64,000 bases of DNA from Morinoia aosen (lineage: Eukaryota > Arthropoda > Malacostraca > Amphipoda > Talitridae). Of this stretch, positions 30,901 through 39,900 are shown piece after piece. A program made the position numbers and the translations under genes. The notes under the pieces were generated by a model. That model did no database searches. It was not told the origin of the DNA and saw nothing but the letters and a program-made list of their open reading frames with translations. The DNA lies in contig CM059564.1 in the NCBI GenBank assembly GCA_030386875.1, positions 69,769,436 through 69,833,435 of the forward strand. Direction: 5' to 3'. Within the stretch, counting starts at the first letter, position 1; each line of letters starts with the position of its first letter.

Positions 30901-33900
30901 GGCTTTCTATTAACACATTTCCTGTGAAGTGACCCACCAGTGGTCACTTAGGTGATTTTCATAGTGCTGCTGACCCACCTACAGTCACTAACTTATTTTT
31001 TATTAATACTTAATGAAAGCTAAATGAAAGCCAGATCCAGTTAATGTTTGCTATTTTCAAAGTTGATTACCATAATTGACTTTAAATAAGGATTGAATGT
31101 TTAACTTCAGTTTAACCCATCGCAGTCAACGTGTTAATGGACAGAGGCATAAGTAACGCTCTCACTCATGAAGCTGAAGTGTCGTGTTTCTGTGCAGGAA
31201 ACAGACCCGCGCTGCTGCGCAATTGCCTCGATGTCCCCGTCAGCTCCAACATCTGCGACTTCCTGCACGAACTAGGCGCCAAGGTATGCGTCGTGGGGCT
31301 ACGATTTTAGTTGGATGTTGAGTAAATGCACAAGGAGCTCGCAAGACTCGAACTCAGGACTATAAATTACCGCGCCGGCAAGCTATCGACTGCGCTGTCG
31401 ACCACCCTAAAAAGATGATCAAAGCCCAACGAAAGCAATGCTTGGCCCAGTGCAGGTACGTGCTGTCCCGACATATATTTATTCCCTATTGTATCGAGAG
31501 TTCACAGTATAGTAACCCCCAGAAACAGTTAATGAATCTGGTGCGGGAAGCTGCTGCTTCCACAAGTTCAAATGAAATAAATGCACAAGGAGCTCGCGAG
31601 ACTTCCCGCACCAGCTTCCCGCACCAGATTCATTAATTGTTTCTGGGGGTTACTAGACTGTGAACTCTCGATACAATCGGGAATAAATATATGTCGGGTC
31701 AGCACGTACCTGCACTGGGCCAAGCATTGCTTTCGTTGGGCTTCGATCATCTTCTTAGGGTGATCGATAGTGCAGTCGATAGCGTGCCGGCACGGTAATT
31801 TATAGTCCTGAGTTCGAGTCTTGCAAGCTCCTTGTGCATTTATTTCATTTCAACTTGTGGAAGCAGCAGCTTCCCGCACCAGATTCATTAACTGTTTCTG
31901 GGGGTTACTAGACTGTGAACTCTCGATACAATAGGGAATAGATGTTAGAGTATAGTACACGTGTTATAGTAACTTATTAATCTCCATGTGTTGTCTGTAC
32001 AAACATATGTGAGCATTCCGTGTGATCGTACTAACGTGATTGCCACATCGTGTATTTACTAACGCAGTTGCCGCGTCTTCTACGTATCGACGTGTATGCT
32101 TTTGAGTTGATGGAAACTTGGGTGTCTGCCATGTCATCAAAACTTGCTATTCCTTTACTCAATACTAAGTGATGATCTTGATAGAGGAGCCCTTCTTCTT
32201 TGAATAAGGGTTATAATTTCAAAGAATGAAGTCGAATTGAAGCGCTTTCACTGATCTTTCCGCTTGGAAAAAAGAAGATAAATAGTCTCTTCAGTCAGGC
32301 CGTGATCTAATTTGTTGGTGCCATAGAAGATATTGTACTTAATAGACGTCTGATGTTTGGTCGGATATCAGTCAGGTAATTCTTGAAAGGAAGCTATGAA
32401 TCACTTCATTACCTGAGAATTTTAGATGAATCGTCTGTTATATTTCTTTTTATTTATAAGAATTTCCAAGTTTCTGGTTCTTAAGTTTTCAACCCAACAC
32501 ATGTGAAGTGAGCATTGACGGCTAAGTTAACGGGTACACTATGTAGTGGGACATATCGATGCATAATTGTAAGACTGTCATTACTCCAAAATTTCAAGTG
32601 TAAAGTAATAATGTTTATAAGAATGCTGAATTAATTCTGCTACATTTGGCAGTAAAGTTGTAAGTCTAAGTGCATTTTTAGTCGAAAGATTAGCTAAAAA
32701 TATTTGCTTAAAACTATTAAAGTTATAGGACTTAGATACTTTGAAATACTTCTTCTAAAAAATCACAAAATTTGAGTGACGAGTCTTGCTGTGATGTAGC
32801 GATATGTGAACCACTGGCTGAATTTCTACTTTAAGCATTGGTTTAAATAAACTGCATTTAAATTATTTCAGAACCTTTATTTTAGGATTTTAGGAAAGAT
32901 TTTAGCATACGAGGAAAAAAATATTCCCATGCTATTACATTTTTCACACTTTAAAAAGATGCAATTTAGTAGTAGTAGTTTTTCATACTCTGCTACTCAC
33001 AACCTAACTTAAACAGCTGTAGCAACCGCGCTAACTCAAGTCAAGATGTTAATCTCACATTAATTAGTAAATAAAAACTTTTTGCTCACAATTCTTTTTG
33101 TGTGCGTAATTTTTGTGCCTCATTTCATTGATCATATCTCTTAGTGATTTTGTTTTTGAATTAATATTTACACCTAGAGATTATTAAAATAAGTATCAGT
33201 ATCAAAGCTGAACTGTTCTGTTTCTTTGCATTTCACCTGAGTCTTTTGTCTCTACTGGGTTGAAGAGTGCTTTTTCACTTGTGAATGTTAAGGTGCAGCC
33301 GGTGGTAAGGCCTGGATCTTCGTCGGTCTTCTCTCGTGGGAATGATTGGCACAACCGAAGGGAATCGCTGTTATCTAGGATAAAAGAAACAGCTGTGGTT
33401 TTAAATAGCATTAGTTACTATAACTAAACCTTCGCACAAGCACTGTAAAGTCAAGTTACTGTGGTTCGTAAAAATAATCAGATGTTTCAGCATTTTTTTT
33501 TTGCTGGATATGACCCTCCCAACGTCCCCCTACCTTATTGTGGTGGGAGGGTTTGCGTGCTGTGAGGAAAGGTGAGGCTATGCTGTCAGGACTTTATGTC
33601 CTGGTGGGTTCAACTGTGGCAGACAGGCTCACCTGGAGCAGCCAGACAAAGTGGGGGGCCATGGGAAGGCCCCCCATGTAAATAAAACCGGACCCCGGCA
33701 GTTACGGGTGATAAAGCCCCTGTTATCCCGGGCGTACATAGGGGCTGCCACGGGCCGGGGTCGACGGTGGGAGGGATTTTCATTCCTATTGGTCAGTGTG
33801 TGCCCGCCTTAAACGCGGAGACGCGTCAGTAGGCTACTGACCGCCCGGCGGGTTCTCTTCCGGCTTGAGCCGGCCTGGATAGGTGGGGGGGAACCCTCAC

Positions 33901-36900
33901 TGACAAGAGTCTCCTAAACACTTGAGCTTGCTTCTTCTTCTTCTGATACTTTACCTACTTCAACGTTGACGACACGGCCCTCACAAATGGATACACTCAC
34001 TGGAATTACCTCTCCTGAACCCGGTAAACGAGTCGTACCGTCATCTCAATTTCCTGTAGGTGGCGAGGGGACAGGCCGACGTGACGGAAGTGCAGAGTGG
34101 ACAATGCAGCCATATGAACCACCCAGACCTTCGAGACCTGCCGAGGCCTCATCTGATGGCCGAGTGCCGGGAGCAGGCAGAAGGAAAAACCGTCGATGGC
34201 AACGCCTGCCCTCGGCGGTAGAAGATGAATTGCCTGCCGTGGAATACAAAAAGTTCTTTGTAATAAAAGCCAACGATAACTCCCCTATGGCTGAAGTGGA
34301 CGTCGCGAAAGCCTACAGAGAACTATGTCACCGACTCGGGGGTGAACCCACTAAAATTAATGAAGTCCGTAACGGCAGTTTATTGGTCGAAGTCAAGAAT
34401 CTTCACCAGAGCCGCTGCATCACCACTATTAAGTCTCTTGCCGGAGTGGAGGTAACAGTATCTCCGAATGAACGCCTTAATCAAACGAAAGGAACAATCT
34501 GGTATAAGAACAGCCCAAGGTACACAGACGCTCATATCTTAGAGGAGCTGGAGCGATTCGGCGCCAAAGAGGTATATTGCTTCAAAAGGAGAGAGAGGGG
34601 CGTGCTAACTCCAGGTCGAGTATACCTCATAACATTTGATCGTTGTAGGCTGCCTGATACTGTGTCAATCGGCTGGACGCGATGCCTGGTACGCCAGTAC
34701 GTGCCGAGACCGAGGCGCTGTTTTAAATGCCAGGCCTTCGGACACGGCGCCAAAACCTGCCGCGCCCAGCGAGGCACGTGCGCAAATTGCTCAATGGAGC
34801 AACATGAGTCGCCGTGTGTCCGACCTGCGAGATGCGCCAACTGTGAGGGTCCGCATCCAGCCAGCTCCACATCATGTTCCCACTATGAGATTGAAGCAGA
34901 AATCCTCGCAACTCAGGTGAGAGAGAGCATTAGCTATGGAGAAGCCAAGAGGACGGTGACATCCAGGTATGTTTCTCCCCGCACTTCTTACGCTGACGTC
35001 GCCCAACACCGTAGACTGAACTCTCAGCCAATCTTTCGGCAACCTGAGCAACCGCACTCGCGGAGTGTGGCAGCACGGCGAGATGAGCAGGAGCCAGAGC
35101 CTTTGAGCCTTGTGGATGCCTCTGCTCTAAGAAGCCAGAGCCTGGCCCAAAAGCCTCCAGTGCGCGTGACCCAACCTTTGGCTCAATCAGGACCCTCTAA
35201 TAAGGAAATTTCAAAAGATCCAGCTTCCACCACTCACCAGAAAGATTCATCTAACGAACAGTTTCAATCAATCCCCTCAATTATTACCTCCCGCAAAAGA
35301 ACTAAAAGCGACGTATCGCCCCCACAAGATGTAAAACAAACAAAAACTCCGAAAACACTGAGATTTATGGAAGACACCCCAGCAGACAGTCAAGGCCAAG
35401 CTATCCCGAGTCAAGAGAAGGATCCTGTCAGGGATTCAGTGGCTACAACCGGTGGAAGGGCAGAGCACGAACGCAGCACTGTGAGGGAATCTCGATCTGC
35501 CGTGCGAGGGCCCAGCCGTGGAGACAAGCAGGAAAGGGGATCCGGGCGTGACTTGTCGCTACCGACCAAAGAAAAGAATAGCCCCCACATTGACAGTGAA
35601 AAGCAGCGTAACATTGTTACCCAACGCATTCGTTCTTTAGAGCGGGTTACGACCGTCCCAAAAGAAGTAGCAGCACACCTGTTGAAAATCTTCCCACCCC
35701 CAAAAAACCTCCCCACCGGGCCTCCTCCGGCGGTACCTGTCCACCCGTGGATTGACAGACCTCCTGTCTCTACGTCACCCGGACTGACGTGTGCCGCAGG
35801 TGAGGGAATTGAAAAGGGTCCTACGTATATAACATCTAAAACTGACAAAAAATGAACACCTTCTTACAATGGAATATACGTGGCTACAGACGGAATTACG
35901 GAGACTTGAGAGCACTTCTGGAGAGGCACCAGCCCTGTTGTGTTTGTCTGCAGGAAACACTGCTGGGGAACGTTACCCCAAGGCCTCCAAGCAACTACAA
36001 TATAGAGTTGTTCTCCCCAGCGCCCAACCCGGTACCTGGAACGGGACTGGCGGTGCTTGTGCGGAGAGACGTTGGCTACAGTAGATTTGCGGTAAACACC
36101 AGGCTGCAGGCTATCGCTTTCCGTGTCTACATTGGGAAACATATGATAACAGTATGTAACATCTACATACCACCAGGCGAACCCTTAGCCCTGCAAGATC
36201 TCAGCCTCTTAAGCAATCAACTCGCGAGGCCGGCCTTGATCCTGGGAGACGTCAATGCCAAGCACATACTTTGGGGAAACGCCCGGAGCGATCGTCGAGG
36301 TGAAATTGTGGAGGACTTCATCGTCGCTTCTGATTTTTGTCTTCTGAACACCGGAGCCCCCACGCATTTTCACGTGCAGACTGGGACTTCCTCCGCCATC
36401 GACCTGAGTCTTTGCACTCCCGACATCCTCTCCGAATTTCAGTGGTCCGTGAGTAGCGATGCACACGGTAGTGATCATTACCCCGTCTTAATGCACTCGG
36501 TCCAAAACCAGCAGATGCTGATAGAATCAAGGTTTAATTTCAAAAAGGCCAACTGGAGAAACTTTGGAGCGCTGACGACAATGGAGGACCCAAATGAAGC
36601 TCATGGCGTAGATGAATTGGTTGACAGCTTTGTGAGTGCAATGCACGAAGCCGCCAACAGTGCTATTCCAAAGTCTAAAGGCGGTTGCCCAGTGCACCGC
36701 GTCCCGTGGTGGAATAATGACTGCCAGGCCGCTAATATCGAGAGGAAACGCGCATTGCGACGATACCAAAGAACAAAAGAACTAGCCGACAAGATCGCAT
36801 ACAATCGGGCTAGAGCGCGAGCTCAGATTATAAAAGACGTCGCCCGTAAGGTATCGTGGCAGAAATACGTCTCCACTCTCAACAGCGATACTCCTATGGC

Positions 36901-39900
36901 CAAGGTATGGCAGCGAGTAAATAAAATGAGGGGAAAATGCAGTTATCGACGGCCGTGCCTAGAAGTTAATGGCGTTCTCACCTCAGACCCGGAGTGCGTG
37001 GCAGAAGCACTGGCCCGAAGCTTTTATAGTGTCAGTAGCGGACGACTCTACTCTCCTGCCTTTACAGTGCTGAAACAGCAACAGGAGCAGCAGCAGTTGG
37101 ACTTCTCAACAAACTCCACCTACTCTTATAATGACCCCCTTACAATGGTTGAATTTTACAACGCCCTGAAGAAATGTAAAAATACCGCTCCCGGACCAGA
37201 TGGTATCCATTACCGGATGTTGAAGAAAATGCATACTACAGCCATTAAATTCTTGCTATATATTTTCAATAAAATCTGGATCACGCATACATATCCTCAA
37301 CAATGGCGCACATCATTAATCATGGCTTTTGAAAAACCCAACAAACCTCCATCCAACCCTGACAACTACCGACCCATTGCCCTAACTAGTTGCCTTGGAA
37401 AATTGATGGAGAAAATGGTCAATGCGCGACTCACCAGATGGTTAGAGGCGGAGGAGCTACTGAACCCTGTCCAATTTGGCAGTCGGCAGCTTCGAGGGAC
37501 CACAGACGCTCTGCTCCGCTTACAGAACCACCTGGTGGCCAACCTTGCCGAGCGTCGCCGAACCATGTGTCTTTTCTTTGATATGCATAAAGCTTATGAC
37601 ACCGTGTGGAGATATGGAATACTTAAGACACTACATGAGTATGGACTCCGTGGTAACATGGCCCTGTATATTCGAGAATTTCTTGGTGAAAGAACTTTCC
37701 GCGTTAAGGTCGGTGGCACCCTCTCTTCCTCGCAGTTGCAGTGCGAAGGTTTACCGCAGGGCAGTGTTATGAGCTGCACACTGTTTAGTGTTGCCTTAAA
37801 TGGTATCACCTCCACCTTGCCTCCCGGAACGGTTGCCTCCTTATATGTGGACGACTTTATGGTATACTCTTCATCAACACATCTTCCGGCTCTGACGCGA
37901 AGAATGCAATTAGCCATCAATAACGCTAATAAGTGGGCTCAGGAACATGGCTTCAACTTTTCACCCGAAAAAACCGTTGGACTTTACTTCCAGGGCCGTG
38001 GCCGTAGTGATCCCCCACAGCTCACACTGCAGGGAAGACAAGTGAGTTTCTCACACAGCGCCAAGTTTCTGGGGGTGACGCTTGATGACAGGCTCTCTTG
38101 GAAGCCCTACCTAGCCACCCTCAAGGCTGACTGCGTCAGAAGGCTGAACTTGCTAAAAAGCCTGGCCGGCCTGACGTGGGGGGCTGACAGGATGACCCTA
38201 CTGAGACTATATCGTACTCTTATTAGAAGCAAAATAGACTACGGCTGCATAGTGTATCAATATGCTAAGGCGACTTCACTTTCGAAGCTGGACCCTGTGC
38301 ATCATGCTGCTATCAGAATCTGCACTGGCGCGTTTAGGTCGTCCCCTTCCAGCAGCTTGTGTGTGGAGAGCGGTGAACCTCCTTTACGGCACCGACGTGT
38401 GCAGCTGACCCTTCAGTACTTGGCGCGGTTGGAACAAGTCCCCTTGTCTCCTGCATGGACCAGCGTGCATGCGCCATTAGGCCGACATCTGCCTTTCCCT
38501 TACTTTCTGCCCTCATCGGAAGATTATTCGGCAGTCGTGGCTGCAATGCAGCTGAGGCCAATGAGAATACAACCAGTGTTCTTGGAAAGTTTTCCCACGT
38601 GGCGTGTCCCAATCGGGAGTTTTTGTCCGGGATGTCAAATGCCTAAGAAGGATTCTATGCCTACACACATACTAAAGGGGATCTTTTTGGACCATATTGC
38701 CGAAAAACATGCCCGTGCGATGAAGTTCTATACCGACGGCTCAAAGGTGGGAGACGCTGTAGGGTGTGCCGCTGTGTCGGGGGAGCTGGTGAGCGCCAAG
38801 AGATTGCTTCCAGAGTCGTCCATTTTCACTGCGGAACTTTACGGTGTGCTGGAGGCCCTCCGACTAATTAAACATTGTGTGTATGATACTTTTGCTATTT
38901 TTGTGGATTCAAAAAGTGTGGTGGAGGCCACTCGAGAGCATAATAGCACCCATCCGCTCGTTGGTGAGATCGTCATGAACTTAATAAATTTAACACGTGA
39001 GCGTAAATCTGTGACGTTGTGCTGGGTGCCCGGCCACGTAGGAGTGTCTGGCAATGAAAGAGCTGACCAGGAGGCTAAACGGGCCGCAGAGGCAAACGAG
39101 GAGACTCTAAATCTGATGGTTCCTTTCCGAGATTATTACCCTCGGATCAAAGCGGCAGTGAGAGAACGATGGCAGCATGAATGGGACAACGCTGCTAACG
39201 ATAACAATAAATTAAGAAGCATTAAACCCACTATACGTGAGTGGATATCGTCCAGTTGTCGTGGTCGCCGGTTAGAGGTGATGCTTTGTCGCCTCCGTAT
39301 TGGCCATACGCGGCTAACACACGGGCACCTGATGGAGCGGCTACCACAGCCGCAGTGCGAACGGTGTCGTGTGCCTTTGACTGTAAAGCACTTCCTCGCG
39401 GAGTGTCCCCTGAATGCTGTTGCCAGGAATCTGCATTTTCCGCACCTTCGCGGGTGTGCACAGGATGTTTTGACTGGAATACTTGGGGAGGCTGAGCAGT
39501 CAACTTATAATGTGACAGCGCTGCAGTCGTTTATTGGAGCGTGTAATCTGTCTTCAAAAATGTAGCCTGAAGATTCTACGCATGGTAATGCGATGTAAAT
39601 ACTGAACTGTAAAATTGCCGGGCGCGCTGCGCAATGCCCCTGGGGGTTTCAGCGCGGGTAAGGCGCCCGGCCATAATTGGGTGGGCAGCTGAGACCCCCA
39701 TTAGGGGGTTAGGCTGTTGCTCAATGTGCAAACTGTGCATGTACCTTAAGATGATTATATGAACTGATTGAACCCTAAGCATGAGGAGTATGGTATTGAA
39801 CTAGCAGCTCCTTTATTACTGCCGCTGCTACTACTACTACTGTCACCAATGAAATCAAGTGTTGTTCAGATCACGCTCGTGGCTGTCGCGTCTTTGTTTG

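Noticed and set aside
31415-31763. Paired near-identical 60-73 codon ORFs on both strands
   Set aside because: They are the two arms of an inverted SINE pair, not genes.
33966-33986. Extended ORF1 start at TTG
   Set aside because: Non-ATG start in a eukaryotic element is unlikely; the ATG at 33987 is preferred.
34532-39503. Several long - strand frames opposite the LINE ORFs
   Set aside because: GC-rich codon shadows of ORF1 and ORF2; no start context or family match.
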